Source: Cellulomonas cellasea (GTDB lineage Bacteria; Actinomycetota; Actinomycetes; Actinomycetales; Cellulomonadaceae). Taken from it: 64,000 nucleotides of DNA. The notes under the pieces were generated by a model, which was not told the origin of the DNA, made no database searches, and saw nothing but the letters and a program-made list of their open reading frames with translations. Below are positions 8,972 to 19,841 of the stretch, one piece after another (within the stretch, counting starts at the first letter, position 1; every line of letters starts with the position of its first letter). The position numbers and the translations under genes were made by a program. The stretch covers positions 186,001 to 250,000 of the forward strand of contig NZ_JAUDBQ010000003.1 of assembly GCF_030372105.1 (NCBI RefSeq). The letters are read 5' to 3'.

Positions 8972-9915
8972 GCGTCGGGCTCCTGGGAGGCGGTGCTGGG
9001 GTCGGCTGTGAGGTCCGCCACGTCGAAGTCGTCGGAGACGCGCACCTCGCCGTCGTCGGCCCCCGTCCACCGCACGGTGAGCTCCCCCAGCGGTGTGACC
9101 TGGTCGAAGCCGACGGCGCCCTCGCGGAACAGCTCGAGCAGCGCGAGGAACCGCGACACCACCATGAGGGTGGAGTCGGCGTCGGCGGTCAGCGCCCGGA
9201 AGGTCGCGGAGCCGCCGCGCCGCAGCCGCTCGACCAGCAGCGCCGCCTGCTCGCGCACCGATACCGCGGGGGCGTGCAGGTGGCTGAGGTCCACGCCGGG
9301 CGGCGGGGCCTTGGGCGCCAGGGCCTTCGCGGCGAGCGCGGCGAGCTGCTGTGGGCCGATCTGCCACACGAGCTCGGGCAGCAGCGCAGCGAGCTGGGGC
9401 TCCAAGGTCACCGAGCGGGGGAACCTGCGCCCCTCTGCGGTGAGCCGATCGCCGATGTCCCGGGCCACCACCTTGTACGCGCGGTACTGCAGCAACCGCA
9501 CGAACAGCAGGTCCCGCGCCTCGAGCAGCTCGAGGTCCTCGGCGTCCTCGACCACGCCCTGCGGCAGCAGGCGGGCCGCCTTGAGGTCCAGCAGCGTCGC
9601 CGCGACGACCAGGAACTCGCTGGCCTGGCTCAGGTCCCAGGACCTGCCGCCCGCGGCGGCGGTGCGCTCGGCGGCGCGAATGTGGGCGATGAACTCGTCG
9701 GTGACCCGGGCGAGGGACACCTCGGTGATGTCGAGCTTGTGCTTCGAGATCAGCCCGAGCAGCAGGTCGAAGGGGCCGCTGAAGTTGTCGAGGTGCACCT
9801 CGAAGGGGCTCGTCCCCGACGGCGAGGACGCGGCCTCGCCGGTGGGGGCTGCCGCCGGTGCGGCGGTCTCGTGGGCTGCAGGCGCCTCGGCGACCAGGCT
9901 AGGCGGCGTCGCCAC
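8968..9915 (-). CDS. scpA: segregation and condensation protein ScpA
   Basis: Kleisin that bridges the SMC heads. The family's N-terminal signature is seen in FSGPFDLLLGLISKHKLDI, and the C-terminal winged helix in FREGAVGFDQVTPLGELTVRW. About 35 Ala/Pro/Ser-rich residues come before the kleisin domain. The GTG at 9915 makes 315 residues and overlaps parA by 17 bp; an internal start would shorten only the low-complexity part. Confidence 0.94.
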   Translation of the reverse strand: MATPPSLVAEAPAAHETAAPAAAPTGEAASSPSGTSPFEVHLDNFSGPFDLLLGLISKHKLDITEVSLARVTDEFIAHIRAAERTAAAGGRSWDLSQASEFLVVAATLLDLKAARLLPQGVVEDAEDLELLEARDLLFVRLLQYRAYKVVARDIGDRLTAEGRRFPRSVTLEPQLAALLPELVWQIGPQQLAALAAKALAPKAPPPGVDLSHLHAPAVSVREQAALLVERLRRGGSATFRALTADADSTLMVVSRFLALLELFREGAVGFDQVTPLGELTVRWTGADDGEVRVSDDFDVADLTADPSTASQEPDA

Positions 9916-10765
9916 GGGCGATGAGCTCGCGCGCGAGCTGCCGGTAGGCGCTCGCCCCGCTGTGGTTCGACGCGTAGGTGATGATCGGCTCCGCCGCGAC
10001 CGACGAGTCCGGGAACTTCACCGTGCGCCCGATGACCGTCTGCAGCAGCGTGTCGCCGAAGGCCTCGTGCACGCGCGCGACGACCTCGCGGGCGTGCAGC
10101 GTCCGCGAGTCGTACATGGTTGCGAGGATGCCGTCGACCTCGAGGCGTGGGTTCAGGCGGTCGCGCACCTTCTCGATGGTCTCCACGAGCAGCGCGACGC
10201 CGCGCAGCGCGAAGAACTCGCACTCGAGCGGGATGAGGACGCCGTGGGCCGCGGTGAGGGCGTTGACGGTCAGCAGCCCCAGGGACGGCTGGCAATCGAT
10301 GAGGATCACGTCGTAGTCGTCGAGGGCGGGGCGCAGCACCCGGGCGAGGATGGACTCGCGGGCCACCTCGGAGACGAGCTGGACCTCTGCCGCCGAGAGG
10401 TCGATGTTGGCCGGCAGCAGGTCGAGGTTCGCGATGTCGGTGCTGCGCACCACCTCGGCGAGTGACGCGTTGCGCTCCATCATCAGGTTGTAGACGGTGC
10501 GCTCGAGCTCATGCGGGCTGATGCCCAGGCCCACGGACGCCGCGCCCTGCGGGTCGAAGTCGACGATGAGCACCCGGCGGCCGACCTCGGCGAGGGCGGC
10601 GGCGAGGTTGATGGTGGTCGTCGTCTTGCCGACGCCACCCTTCTGGTTGCACATCGCGATGACGCGCGCGGGGCCGTGCGAGGCCAGCGGCGCGGGCTCG
10701 GGGAAGCGCGGCAGGGGTCGACCGACGGGGTCGAGCTCCATCTCGGTCATCTGCTCGGTTGCCAC
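9899..10765 (-). CDS. parA: ParA/Soj-type chromosome partitioning ATPase
   Basis: Deviant Walker A ATPase of 288 residues. KGGVGKT is at 42-48, preceded by the signature lysine region MCNQKGG, with VDFDPQGAAS as the A' motif. It heads the segregation operon directly upstream of scpAB, without an adjacent parB, so it is the 'orphan' ParA usually found with scpAB in actinobacteria rather than the origin-linked ParA. Starts with GTG at 10765; ATG codons 5 and 8 codons further in are alternatives. A 65-bp gap separates it from xerD. Confidence 0.93.
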   Translation of the reverse strand: MATEQMTEMELDPVGRPLPRFPEPAPLASHGPARVIAMCNQKGGVGKTTTTINLAAALAEVGRRVLIVDFDPQGAASVGLGISPHELERTVYNLMMERNASLAEVVRSTDIANLDLLPANIDLSAAEVQLVSEVARESILARVLRPALDDYDVILIDCQPSLGLLTVNALTAAHGVLIPLECEFFALRGVALLVETIEKVRDRLNPRLEVDGILATMYDSRTLHAREVVARVHEAFGDTLLQTVIGRTVKFPDSSVAAEPIITYASNHSGASAYRQLARELIARGDAA

Positions 10766-10830
10766 GCGGACAACCTACCGGAGCGTGCGCGCCGTGAGGC
10801 TGCGACATCCCGGACACGCCCGGAAGACTC

Positions 10831-11814
10831 CTAGGGGGCGGCGGCGGCCGCCGTCGCGGGCGACGGGGCGCCGCGCCGGATCGCCCGCGGGTGCGCCGTG
10901 GCGTAGACCTCCCGGAGCGTGTCGCGCGTCACGAGCGTGTACACCTGCGTCGTGGTCACCGACGCGTGCCCGAGCAGCTCCTGGACCACCCGGACGTCGG
11001 CCCCGCCCGCGAGCAGGTGCGTGGCGAAGGAGTGGCGCAGCGTGTGCGGGGAGATGTGCGCCGAGGCCGGCAGGCCGGCCCGCTCGGCGGCGGCGCGCAG
11101 CACCGCCCACGCGCTCTGCCTGCTGAGCCGCGCGCCACGGGTGTTGAGGAACAGCGCCGGGATGCCGCGCCCACCGGCGGCCAGCGCGGGGCGGGAGCGC
11201 ACGAGGTAGGCCTCGACGGCCTCGATCGCGTAGGAGCCGACGGGGACGATCCGCTCCTTGTCGCCCTTGCCGAGCAGCCGCACCGCGCCGCGCCCGGGCG
11301 TCAGGTCCAGGTCGTCGACGGCGAGCCCCACGGCCTCCGAGATGCGCGCGCCAGTCGAGTACACGAGCTCCAGGAGCGCCCGGTCGCGCAGCGGGATGGC
11401 GCCCTCGCCGGCGGACGCGGCCTCCAGGAGCCGCTCGACATCGGCGGTGGAGATGGCCTTGGGCAGCCGCTTGGGCTGCGCCGGGGGCCGGACAGCGCTG
11501 GCCGCGTCACTCCCCGTCAGGCCCTCGAGCGTCCAGAACCGGTGCAGCCCGCGCACCGCGACGACGCTGCGGGCGGTGGACGAGGCCGAGAGCGCGTTGC
11601 GCCCGTCCGACCCGGTGCGCACCACGGTGACGAAGTCCTCGACGTCGGCCTCGGTGACGTCCCCGGGCAGCTCCCGCCCACGCGCCGCGAGGTGGTCGAG
11701 GTAGCGCACCAGGTCCCGCCGGTAGGCCGAGAGGGTGTGCGGCGAGAGCCCTCGCTCGACGGTCAGGTGGGCGAGGTAGTCCCGCAGGATCCGCTGCAGC
11801 GCGCTCTCGGACAT
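10831..11814 (-). CDS. xerD: site-specific tyrosine recombinase XerD
   Basis: Resolves chromosome dimers with XerC at dif. It has 327 residues with an N-terminal SAM-like core-binding domain (about 1-100) and a catalytic domain holding all expected residues: Arg157 in GARISEA, Lys183 in GKGDKER, His257 and Arg260 in HTLRH, His283 in LLGHAS and the nucleophile Tyr292 in TQVYT. Placement next to parA-scpAB supports XerD rather than XerC. The start is 13 bp after ctaB. Confidence 0.94.
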   Translation of the reverse strand: MSESALQRILRDYLAHLTVERGLSPHTLSAYRRDLVRYLDHLAARGRELPGDVTEADVEDFVTVVRTGSDGRNALSASSTARSVVAVRGLHRFWTLEGLTGSDAASAVRPPAQPKRLPKAISTADVERLLEAASAGEGAIPLRDRALLELVYSTGARISEAVGLAVDDLDLTPGRGAVRLLGKGDKERIVPVGSYAIEAVEAYLVRSRPALAAGGRGIPALFLNTRGARLSRQSAWAVLRAAAERAGLPASAHISPHTLRHSFATHLLAGGADVRVVQELLGHASVTTTQVYTLVTRDTLREVYATAHPRAIRRGAPSPATAAAAAP

Positions 11815-11827
11815 CGCCCGGCCCTCG

Positions 11828-12901
11828 TCAGAGGGGCAGGAAGACGTCCACCGCGATCGCGACGGACAGCAGCGTGAGGTAGGTGATCGAGCCGTGGAAG
11901 ACCTTCATCGCGCCGAGCTTGCCGCGCGTGGGGTCCAGCGCCCGCCGGTAGAGGCCGATGCACGAGGCGAGGAACCAGCCGCCGAGCACGAGCGCGGCCA
12001 CGCCGTAGACCCAGGTCATCCCGGCCACGGGCATCAGCAGCAGCGAGCAGGCGATCATCGCGATGGTGTACGCGATCATCTGGCGCGCGACCTTGGTGTC
12101 GGCGGCCACGACGGGCAGCATCGGCACGTTCGCGGCGGCGTAGTCGCGACGGAACTTCATCGACAGCGGCCAGTAGTGCGGCGGCGTCCAGAAGAAGATC
12201 ACGCCGAACAGCAGCACAGCGGCCCAGGAGACCCTGCCGGTGACGGCCGACCAGCCGATGAGCACCGGCATGCAGCCGGCGGCCCCGCCCCACACGATGT
12301 TCTGCGGGGTGCGGCGCTTGAGGATCATCGTGTAGCCGACGACGTACAGCAGCACCGCGACGGCGGTCAGCGCCGCGGAGGCCACGTTGACGAGCAGCGC
12401 GAGCCAGGCGAGCGAGATGATCGCGAGCACCCAGGAGAAGACGAGCGCGGCGCGGGGGGTGATCTCCCCGGTGACGAGCGGCCGCCGCTTGGTGCGGTTC
12501 ATCACCTCGTCGATGTCGCGGTCGAGGTAGCAGTTGAAGGAGTTCGCGGCCCCGGCCGCCGCTCCCCCGCCGACGAGCGTGGCGAGCATCAGGCCGATCG
12601 ACGGGAAGCCGCCCTCGGCCAGGATCATGGTGGGGATGGTGGTCACCAGGAGCAGCTCGATGACGCGCGGCTTGGTGAGCGAGATGTAGTTGGCGAGCGT
12701 CCGGCGGGCGGCCTGCCAGCCCTGCGGGCGGCGCTCGGCGGCGTCGATCGGCGGCACGACGACAGCCGGCGCGGCGACCTTCGCTGGCGCGCTCGCCTCA
12801 GGGGCTGATGCGCTGGCCTCACGGATGGGAGGGCGCCAGTCTCCCGCTGCTCGGGCGGACGCCCCGGCATCGTCCAGGGGGGCTGGGCTCGTGGTGCGCA
12901 C
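11828..12901 (-). CDS. ctaB: protoheme IX farnesyltransferase (heme O synthase)
   Basis: UbiA-type membrane prenyltransferase that makes heme O for cytochrome oxidase. The family starts near [19 protein letters not shown], has the prenyl-diphosphate motif [20 protein letters not shown], and ends with about nine hydrophobic helices. I place the start at GTG 12901 (357 residues). That leaves about 75 Ala/Pro/Ser-rich residues before the fold. The frame is open much further upstream, even into tkt on the other strand, so the N-terminus is uncertain. It is divergent from tkt, as in mycobacteria. Confidence 0.93.
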   Translation of the reverse strand: MRTTSPAPLDDAGASARAAGDWRPPIREASASAPEASAPAKVAAPAVVVPPIDAAERRPQGWQAARRTLANYISLTKPRVIELLLVTTIPTMILAEGGFPSIGLMLATLVGGGAAAGAANSFNCYLDRDIDEVMNRTKRRPLVTGEITPRAALVFSWVLAIISLAWLALLVNVASAALTAVAVLLYVVGYTMILKRRTPQNIVWGGAAGCMPVLIGWSAVTGRVSWAAVLLFGVIFFWTPPHYWPLSMKFRRDYAAANVPMLPVVAADTKVARQMIAYTIAMIACSLLLMPVAGMTWVYGVAALVLGGWFLASCIGLYRRALDPTRGKLGAMKVFHGSITYLTLLSVAIAVDVFLPL

Positions 12902-13223
12902 GCGCGTAGGACTTCCGTTCTTCAGCAAAGCGGGACCTTCGTCGGATGCCCATGCTACGGCGCTGCCCAGCAGGAGTGGCCTCCCGGCGCGTCCCGCGGG
13001 CCGCGGCAGGTGTGACATTGGCCGGAGAACCGGGCGGAAAGCGCTTCCCGCCATCTGGGCGCCTTCACTCCGCGACCCCCCAGGCGAGATAGGGTCGAAC
13101 CTCACGAGTACGCCACGCGCCCCTCCGGGCTGAGCACATCTCGTGGCCGGCGTCCATCGACGGGCGGCCGGACAGTTCGATCCAACGCCCAGGCGCACCA
13201 TGCCCGGGCGGGAATGAGGTGCG
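12902..13223. other. intergenic region between divergent ctaB and tkt
   Basis: About 320 bp that must hold the promoters for both directions. GAGGT just upstream of the tkt GTG is the only signal I am sure of. The ctaB frame remains open through the whole interval, so part of it could be coding if translation starts earlier. I see no tRNA, repeat or convincing -35/-10 pair. Confidence 0.5.
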
Positions 13224-15398
13224 GTGAACGCCAAGGCCCCCGAGGCCCAGTCAGTCGGCTGGAGCGAGCTCGACAAGAAGGCAGTGGACACAGCGCGTGT
13301 CCTGGCCGCCGATGCCGTGGAGAAGGTCGGAAACGGCCACCCCGGCACCGCGATCAGCCTTGCCCCAGCGGCGTACCTGCTCTACCAGAACGTGATGAGG
13401 CACGACCCGGCCGACCCGAGCTGGCTCGGTCGCGACCGCTTCATCCTGTCCGCGGGCCACTCGAGCCTGACGCAGTACCTCGAGCTGTACCTCGCGGGCT
13501 ACGGCCTCGAGATCGAGGACATCGAGGCGCTGCGCACCTGGGGCTCCAAGACCCCGGGCCACCCCGAGTACAAGCACACCACCGGCGTGGAGATCACCAC
13601 CGGGCCGCTCGGGCAGGGCCTCGCGTCCGCCGTCGGCTTCGCGATGGCCTCGCGCCGCGAGCGTGGCCTCCTCGACCCCGACGCCCCCGCCGGCGAGAGC
13701 CCGTTCGACCACTTCGTCTACGTCATCGCCTCCGACGGCGACCTGCAGGAGGGCGTCACGAGCGAGGCCTCCTCGATCGCCGGCACCCAGCAGCTCGGCA
13801 ACCTCGTGGTGCTGTGGGACGACAACCACATCTCCATCGAGGGCGACACCGACATCGCCTTCACCGAGGACGTCCTCAAGCGCTACGAGGCGTACGGCTG
13901 GCACGTGCAGTTCGTCGACTGGACCGCCGGCGACGACGGTTACACCGAGAACATCGACGCGCTGAACGCCGCCATCGAGGCCGCCAAGCAGGTCACCGAC
14001 CGCCCGTCCTTCATCGGGCTGCGCACGATCATCGCCTGGCCGTCGCCCACGAAGCAGAACAGCCACAGCGCGCACGGCTCCAAGCTCGGCGCCGACGAGG
14101 TCCGCGCGCTGAAGGAGGTCGTGGGCTTCAACCCCGACAAGTCCTTCGACGTCGACCCCGCGGTCATCGCCCACACGCGTGGCCAGGTCGCCGCGCGCGC
14201 CAAGGCGGCCAAGGAGCAGTGGCAGCCGAAGTACGACGCCTGGCGCGCCGCCAACCCCGAGCGCGCGACGCTCCTCGACCGGCTCGTCGAGGGCAAGCTC
14301 CCCGAGGGCTGGGCCGACGCGATCCCGACGTTCCCCGCCGGCAAGGCCGTCGCCACCCGCGCCGCCTCCGGCGAGGTGCTCTCCGCGCTCGCCGAGCCGC
14401 TGCCCGAGCTGTGGGGCGGCTCCGCCGACCTCGCCGGCTCGAACAACACCACGATGAAGGGCGAGCCGTCCTTCCTCCCCACGGAGCGCTCCACCAAGGA
14501 GTTCGCGGGCAACCCCTACGGGCGCACGCTGCACTTCGGCATCCGCGAGCACGCGATGGGCTCGATCCTCTCGGGGATCGCGCTGCACGGGCTCACGCGC
14601 CCCTACGGCGGGACGTTCCTGACGTTCAGCGACTACATGCGCGGCTCCGTGCGCCTCGCGGCGCTCATGGGCGTGCCGGTCGTCTACGTCTGGACGCACG
14701 ACTCCATCGGGCTCGGCGAGGACGGCCCCACGCACCAGCCGGTGGAGCACCTCGCCGCGCTGCGCGCCATCCCGGGCCTGGACATCGTCCGCCCGGCCGA
14801 CGCCAACGAGACGGCGGCGGCGTGGAAGGCGATCCTCGAGCGCCCCGAGGGCCCCGTCGGCCTCATCCTCACGCGTCAGAACGTCCCCACGTTCCCGCGC
14901 GGCGAGGACGGCTACGCCACCACGGACGGCGTCGCCCGCGGCGCCTACGTGCTGCTCGAGGCGTCGACCGGCACGCCGGACGTCATCCTCATCGGCACCG
15001 GCTCCGAGGTCCAGCTCGCGGTCGCCGCGCGTGAGGCCCTCGAGGCGCAGGGCATCGCCACGCGCGTCGTCTCCGCCCCGAGCCTCGAGTGGTTCGCCGA
15101 GCAGGACGAGGCGTACCGCGAGCAGGTCCTGCCGTCGTCGGTGCGCGCACGCGTGGCCGTCGAGGCCGGGATCGCGCTGCCGTGGCACCGCCTCGTCGGG
15201 GACGCCGGGCGGGTCATCTCGCTCGAGCACTACGGCGCCTCGGCGGACTACGAGCGCCTCTACCAGGAGTTCGGCATCACGGCCGAGGCCGTCGCCGAGG
15301 CAGCGCGCGAGTCCCTCGCAGCGGCACGCGGGCAGCACGCGCCGGCGTCCGACGCGGGGACGCCGACGGAGAGCGGGACCGGCGACCAGATCGTCTGA
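13224..15398 (+). CDS. tkt: transketolase
   Basis: Thiamine-diphosphate enzyme moving two-carbon units between sugar phosphates in the pentose phosphate pathway. It has 724 residues. The thiamine site is seen in SDGDLQEGV with the matching [20 protein letters not shown] and GPLGQGLAS are typical near the N-terminus, and the pyrimidine-binding domain has FGIREHAMG and [11 protein letters not shown]. The GTG start follows GAGGT. First gene of the tkt-tal-zwf-opcA-pgl operon; the stop lies 31 bp before tal. Confidence 0.97.
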   Translation: MNAKAPEAQSVGWSELDKKAVDTARVLAADAVEKVGNGHPGTAISLAPAAYLLYQNVMRHDPADPSWLGRDRFILSAGHSSLTQYLELYLAGYGLEIEDIEALRTWGSKTPGHPEYKHTTGVEITTGPLGQGLASAVGFAMASRRERGLLDPDAPAGESPFDHFVYVIASDGDLQEGVTSEASSIAGTQQLGNLVVLWDDNHISIEGDTDIAFTEDVLKRYEAYGWHVQFVDWTAGDDGYTENIDALNAAIEAAKQVTDRPSFIGLRTIIAWPSPTKQNSHSAHGSKLGADEVRALKEVVGFNPDKSFDVDPAVIAHTRGQVAARAKAAKEQWQPKYDAWRAANPERATLLDRLVEGKLPEGWADAIPTFPAGKAVATRAASGEVLSALAEPLPELWGGSADLAGSNNTTMKGEPSFLPTERSTKEFAGNPYGRTLHFGIREHAMGSILSGIALHGLTRPYGGTFLTFSDYMRGSVRLAALMGVPVVYVWTHDSIGLGEDGPTHQPVEHLAALRAIPGLDIVRPADANETAAAWKAILERPEGPVGLILTRQNVPTFPRGEDGYATTDGVARGAYVLLEASTGTPDVILIGTGSEVQLAVAAREALEAQGIATRVVSAPSLEWFAEQDEAYREQVLPSSVRARVAVEAGIALPWHRLVGDAGRVISLEHYGASADYERLYQEFGITAEAVAEAARESLAAARGQHAPASDAGTPTESGTGDQIV

Positions 15399-15429
15399 TA
15401 GCCCGCCAGCGAGGAAAAGGGGATCCACC

Positions 15430-16551
15430 ATGACCGAGGCCACCACCAACCCGATCGACCGGCTCAGCGAGGCCGGCGTGTCGGTGTGGCTCGACGACCT
15501 GTCGCGCGAGCGGCTCCGCACGGGCAACCTGGCGGGGCTCGTCGCCGACCTCGACGTCGTCGGGGTCACGACCAACCCGTCGATCTTCGCGAGCGCGCTC
15601 GCGAAGATCGACGCCTACGACGCGCAGCTCCGTGAGCTCGCGTCCGCCGGCGCCGACGTCGACGCGGCAGTGTTCGCGATCACGACCGACGACGTGCGGG
15701 AGGCGGCCGACGTGCTGCGTCCCGTGTACGACGCGACGGACAGCGTCGACGGTCGAGTCTCGATCGAGGTGGATCCCCGCCTCGCGCACGACACCCGGGG
15801 CACCATCGACTCGGCGAAGGCCCTCTGGGCTGCCGTCGACCGCCCCAACGTCTTCATCAAGATCCCGGCGACCCTGGAGGGCCTGCCGGCGATCACCGCG
15901 GTGCTCGCCGAGGGGATCAGCGTCAACGTGACGCTGATCTTCTCGCTCGAGCGCTACGCGGCCGTCCTGGACGCGTTCCTCGAAGGACTCGAGCGCGCCC
16001 ACGACAACGGCTACAACCTGCGCACGATCGGCTCCGTCGCGTCGTTCTTCGTCTCCCGCGTGGACGCCGCGATCGACCCCCGGCTCGACGCCCTCGGCAC
16101 GCCCGAGGCCGCCGCGCTGCGGGGCAAGGCCGCGATCGCGAACGCCCGGCTCGCCTTCGGGCTGTACGAGAAGGTCGTCGCCGGCGACCGGTGGCAGGCC
16201 CTCGCCGAGCGCGGCGCGAGCCCGCAGCGACCGTTGTGGGCCTCCACGGGCGTCAAGGACCCGGCCTACCCCGACACGCTGTACGTCTCGGAGCTGATCG
16301 CCCCGGGCGTCGTCAACACCATGCCCGAGGCCACGCTCCTCGCGTTCGCCGACCACGGCGAGGTGCGCGGGGACACCGTGAGCGGGACCCAGGCGGAGTC
16401 TGCCCGGGTGGTCTCGGACCTCGCGGCGCTCGGCGTCGACCTCGACGAGGTCACCGCCCAGCTCGAGGTCGAGGGCGTGCAGAAGTTCGAGGCGAGCTGG
16501 GAACAGCTCCTGAGCACCGTCTCGGCAGGACTCGGCCAGGTGGCCCGGTGA
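15430..16551 (+). CDS. tal: transaldolase
   Basis: Transfers dihydroxyacetone units between sedoheptulose 7-phosphate and glyceraldehyde 3-phosphate through a Schiff base on Lys144 (NVFIKIPAT). [13 protein letters not shown] near the N-terminus is the other family signature. At 373 residues it belongs to the longer actinobacterial/cyanobacterial class. The ATG follows an AGGAAAAGG ribosome binding site. The stop overlaps the zwf GTG. Confidence 0.97.
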   Translation: MTEATTNPIDRLSEAGVSVWLDDLSRERLRTGNLAGLVADLDVVGVTTNPSIFASALAKIDAYDAQLRELASAGADVDAAVFAITTDDVREAADVLRPVYDATDSVDGRVSIEVDPRLAHDTRGTIDSAKALWAAVDRPNVFIKIPATLEGLPAITAVLAEGISVNVTLIFSLERYAAVLDAFLEGLERAHDNGYNLRTIGSVASFFVSRVDAAIDPRLDALGTPEAAALRGKAAIANARLAFGLYEKVVAGDRWQALAERGASPQRPLWASTGVKDPAYPDTLYVSELIAPGVVNTMPEATLLAFADHGEVRGDTVSGTQAESARVVSDLAALGVDLDEVTAQLEVEGVQKFEASWEQLLSTVSAGLGQVAR

Positions 16552-18089
16552 GCCCGGCGGAAGTCACCGCCGACCACAACCCGCTGCGGGACCCGCGCGA
16601 CCGCCGGCTGCCCCGGATCGCCGGCCCCTCCGGGCTGGTGATCTTCGGCGTGACGGGCGACCTCGCGCGCAAGAAGCTCATGCCGGCGGTCTACGACCTC
16701 ACGAACCGTGGCCTGCTGCCGCCGGGCTTCGCGCTCACCGGCTTCGCGCGCCGCGACTGGGACACCCGGCAGTTCGCCGAGATCGTGCACGACTCCGTCA
16801 AGGAGCACGCGCGCACCCCGTTCCGCGAGGCGACGTGGCGCCAGCTCGCGGAGGGCATCCGCTTCGTGGAGGGCTCCTTCGACGACGACGCGGCCTTCGA
16901 CCGGCTCAGCGACACCGTGCACGAGCTCGACGAGGTGCGCGGCACCGAGGGGAACCACGCGTTCTACCTGTCCGTGCCCCCGAGCTCCTTCCCGGTGGTG
17001 TGCCGCCAGCTCGCGCGCTCCGGGCTCTCCCAGCCGCGTGAGGGCACCTGGCGCCGGGTCGTCATCGAGAAGCCGTTCGGGCACGACCTGCAGAGCGCAC
17101 GCGAGCTCAACGCCGTCGTCTCCGAGGTCTTCCGGCCCGACGACGTGTTCCGCATCGACCACTACCTCGGCAAGGAGACGGTGCAGAACATCCTCGCCTT
17201 GCGGTTCGCCAACCAGCTCTTCGAGCCGATCTGGAACGCCAACTACGTGGACCACGTGCAGATCACGATGGCCGAGGACATCGGCATCGGCGGTCGCGCC
17301 GGCTACTACGACGGCATCGGCGCCGCGCGCGACGTCATCCAGAACCACCTGCTGCAGCTCCTGGCGCTGACCGCGATGGAGGAGCCCGTCTCCTTCGACG
17401 CGGAGGGCCTGCGCGCCGAGAAGACCAAGGTGCTCTCGGCGGTGCGCCTGCCGAAGGACCTGGGCAAGCACACCTCGCGCGGGCAGTACGCCGCGGGCTG
17501 GCAGGGCGGCGAGAAGGTCGCCGGGTACACCGAGGAAGAGGGCTTCAACCCCGGCTCGACGACCGAGACGTTCGCCGCGATCCGCGTCGACATCGACACC
17601 CGCCGCTGGGCCGGGGTGCCGTTCTACCTGCGCACCGGCAAGCGGCTCGGCCGCCGCGTCACCGAGATCGCCGTGGTCTTCAAGAAGGCCCCGCACCTGC
17701 CGTTCGAGTCGACGGCCACGGAGGAGCTCGGCAAGAACGCCCTGGTCATCCGCGTGCAGCCCGACGAGGGCGTCACCCTGCGGTTCGGCGCCAAGGTGCC
17801 CGGGACGGCCATGGAGGTCCGCGACGTCACGATGGACTTCGGCTACGGCCACGCGTTCACCGAGTCCTCCCCGGAGGCCTACGAGCGACTCATCCTCGAC
17901 GTGCTGCTCGGCGACCCGCCGCTCTTCCCCCGCCACGAGGAGGTCGAGCTGTCCTGGAAGATCCTGGACCCGATCACCGAGTACTGGGCCACCCACGGCA
18001 AGCCCGACCCGTATCGCTCCGGCACGTGGGGCCCGGCGTCCGCCGACGAGATGATGGCCCGCGACGGCCGCGCCTGGAGGATCCCGTGA
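16548..18089 (+). CDS. zwf: glucose-6-phosphate 1-dehydrogenase
   Basis: First step of the oxidative pentose phosphate pathway, making NADPH and 6-phosphogluconolactone. The NADP-binding loop is GVTGDLA (34-40) and the substrate/catalytic motif is RIDHYLGK (202-209). Length 513 residues is usual. GTG 16548 overlaps the tal stop (GTGA). The next gene, opcA, encodes the partner needed for full activity in actinobacteria. Confidence 0.97.
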   Translation: MSPAEVTADHNPLRDPRDRRLPRIAGPSGLVIFGVTGDLARKKLMPAVYDLTNRGLLPPGFALTGFARRDWDTRQFAEIVHDSVKEHARTPFREATWRQLAEGIRFVEGSFDDDAAFDRLSDTVHELDEVRGTEGNHAFYLSVPPSSFPVVCRQLARSGLSQPREGTWRRVVIEKPFGHDLQSARELNAVVSEVFRPDDVFRIDHYLGKETVQNILALRFANQLFEPIWNANYVDHVQITMAEDIGIGGRAGYYDGIGAARDVIQNHLLQLLALTAMEEPVSFDAEGLRAEKTKVLSAVRLPKDLGKHTSRGQYAAGWQGGEKVAGYTEEEGFNPGSTTETFAAIRVDIDTRRWAGVPFYLRTGKRLGRRVTEIAVVFKKAPHLPFESTATEELGKNALVIRVQPDEGVTLRFGAKVPGTAMEVRDVTMDFGYGHAFTESSPEAYERLILDVLLGDPPLFPRHEEVELSWKILDPITEYWATHGKPDPYRSGTWGPASADEMMARDGRAWRIP

Positions 18090-19003
18090 TCATCGACCTT
18101 CCCGGCACCAGCACCCGGGCGATCAACAAGCGCCTGGTGAAGGCCCGTGACGAGGGCGGCGCCGTCGCCCTCGGGCGGGTGCTGACCCTCATCATCGACC
18201 TCGCGGGGCACGACCCCGAGGAGGCGATCGCCGCGGCCAACGAGGCCAGCCGTGAGCACCCGTGCCGCATCATCGTGCTCCAGGACCAGCCCGGGGACGC
18301 GCCGGCCTCACTCGACGCGCAGATCCGCCTGGGCGGCGACGCGGGCGCCAGCGAGGTGATCCTGCTCCGCTCGGCCGGCGCGCTGTGCCGCCACGCGGAC
18401 ACGCTCGTCATCCCGTTGCTCCTGCCCGACGCGCCGATAGTCGTGTGGTGGCCGTACGAGGCGCCGGAGAACCCCGCGGAGCACCCCGTCGGCAAGATGG
18501 CGCAGCGCCGGATCACCGACTCCGTGAACGCCGACGTCCCATCGGACGCGCTGCGGAGCCTCGCGTCCGTGTACTCGGACGGCGACTCGGACCTCGCGTG
18601 GACCCGCACGACGCTGTGGCGCGGGCTCATCGCCGCGACGCTCGACCAGCCGCCCTACGAGGAGGTGCAGCGCGCACTCGTCGTCGGGGAGAGCACCCAC
18701 CCGTCGGTGGACCTCATGGCCGCGTGGCTGGCCGAGGCGCTGCGGTGCCCCGTCGACGTCGAGCGCGTCGCGGGCGCCCCCGCCATCACCCAGGTGCGCC
18801 TGGAGCGCAAGAGCGGCCCCATCGTCCTCGACCGGCCGGACGGCAAGACGGCCGCGCTCACGCAGCCGGGCCAGCCCGAGCACCGCATCGCGCTGCCGAT
18901 CCGCCAGCTGCGCGAGTGCCTCTCGGAGGAGTTGCGCAGGCTCGACCCGGACGAGGTGTACGGCGAGGTGCTCCGCAAGGGCCTGACGAGGATCGAGTCA
19001 TGA
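18086..19003 (+). CDS. opcA: glucose-6-phosphate dehydrogenase assembly protein OpcA
   Basis: Non-enzymatic partner that supports assembly or activation of Zwf. It has 305 residues with recognisable OpcA segments such as PDAPIVVWWPYEAPENP and RITDSVNADV. The GTG start overlaps the zwf TGA (GTGA), giving [17 protein letters not shown], and the ATG of pgl overlaps its own stop. Sandwiched between zwf and pgl, as in Mycobacterium and Corynebacterium. Confidence 0.95.
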   Translation: MIIDLPGTSTRAINKRLVKARDEGGAVALGRVLTLIIDLAGHDPEEAIAAANEASREHPCRIIVLQDQPGDAPASLDAQIRLGGDAGASEVILLRSAGALCRHADTLVIPLLLPDAPIVVWWPYEAPENPAEHPVGKMAQRRITDSVNADVPSDALRSLASVYSDGDSDLAWTRTTLWRGLIAATLDQPPYEEVQRALVVGESTHPSVDLMAAWLAEALRCPVDVERVAGAPAITQVRLERKSGPIVLDRPDGKTAALTQPGQPEHRIALPIRQLRECLSEELRRLDPDEVYGEVLRKGLTRIES

Positions 19004-19749
19004 GCCGCCTCGTCATCGTCCACCCGGACGCCGCCATCCTCGCCGAGGCGACGGCGGCACGACTCCTCACCCGCGTCCTGGACGTCCAGTCGGAGCGCAG
19101 CCCCGTCCACCTGGTGCTCACCGGCGGCACCGTCGGCATCGCCACGCTCGCGGCCGTCGCGCGCAACCCGGTGCGCACCGCCGTGGACTGGTCGCAGGTG
19201 CACCTGTGGTGGGGCGACGAGCGGTTCCTGCCCGACGGCGACCCGGACCGCAACGAGACCCAGGCGCGCGACGCGCTGATCGACTCGCTCGGCGACGCGC
19301 TGCCAGCCGCCAACGTGCACGCCATCCCGGCGCTCGACGCCACCGTCGCCACCCCGGAGCTGTCGGCGGCGCTGTACGCCGACGAGCTCGCCCGCTGGGC
19401 CCCGCCCGGAGCCCAGGCGCCCGCCTTCGACGTCCTGCTGCTGGGCATGGGGCCTGACGGCCACGTCGCGTCGCTGTTCCCCGGGCACCCGGCCCTCGAG
19501 GCCGCTGGGGTCGCCACCGTCGGCGTGCACGCCTCCCCCAAGCCGCCGCCGCAGCGGGTCTCGCTGACCTTCGACGCCCTGCACGCCGCACGCGAGGCCT
19601 GGGTGGTCGCCGCGGGCCCGGAGAAGGCCGAGGCTGTCGCGTCGGCGCTCTCGGGCGGACCGGTCGAGCAGACGCCAGCGGCGGGCGTGCACGGCCAGGA
19701 GCGGACGTTGTGGCTGCTCGACGTCGCCGCCGCCGGGACGGCCGTCTGA
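19000..19749 (+). CDS. pgl: 6-phosphogluconolactonase
   Basis: Hydrolyses 6-phosphogluconolactone to 6-phosphogluconate in the cytoplasm. It has 249 residues in the glucosamine-6-phosphate isomerase-like fold. VHLWWGDERFLP and LLGMGPDGHVASLFPGHP are the family's signature segments. The ATG overlaps the opcA stop (ATGA). Last gene of the operon, followed 34 bp later by a strong hairpin. Confidence 0.95.
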   Translation: MSRLVIVHPDAAILAEATAARLLTRVLDVQSERSPVHLVLTGGTVGIATLAAVARNPVRTAVDWSQVHLWWGDERFLPDGDPDRNETQARDALIDSLGDALPAANVHAIPALDATVATPELSAALYADELARWAPPGAQAPAFDVLLLGMGPDGHVASLFPGHPALEAAGVATVGVHASPKPPPQRVSLTFDALHAAREAWVVAAGPEKAEAVASALSGGPVEQTPAAGVHGQERTLWLLDVAAAGTAV

Positions 19750-19783
19750 GCGTCCCTGCCGTCCGCCTCGGGCACGCATGACA

Positions 19784-19817
19784 AGAGCGCCCGACCCCAG
19801 GAGGGGTCGGGCGCTCT
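19784..19817. terminator. bidirectional hairpin terminator between pgl and rbpA
   Basis: A perfect 15-bp stem (AGAGCGCCCGACCCC paired with GGGGTCGGGCGCTCT) closed by an AGGA loop. It sits between the converging ends of pgl and rbpA. There is no long T-run, as is usual in high-GC actinobacteria. Confidence 0.85.
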
Positions 19818-19841
19818 GTGCTGTCTGTGTCGCTGAGGCTC

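Noticed and set aside
12902-13348. Long open frame upstream of ctaB that continues into the tkt gene on the other strand
   Set aside because: It has no UbiA homology and lies opposite the tkt start; in high-GC DNA such frames stay open by chance. The ctaB start was placed at GTG 12901.
13251-15575. 774-codon minus-strand open frame opposite tkt
   Set aside because: Rich in Arg, Gly, Val and Leu with no fold or motif; an antisense shadow of tkt.
16266-17996. 576-codon minus-strand open frame opposite zwf
   Set aside because: Antisense shadow of a well-supported gene with no recognisable domain.
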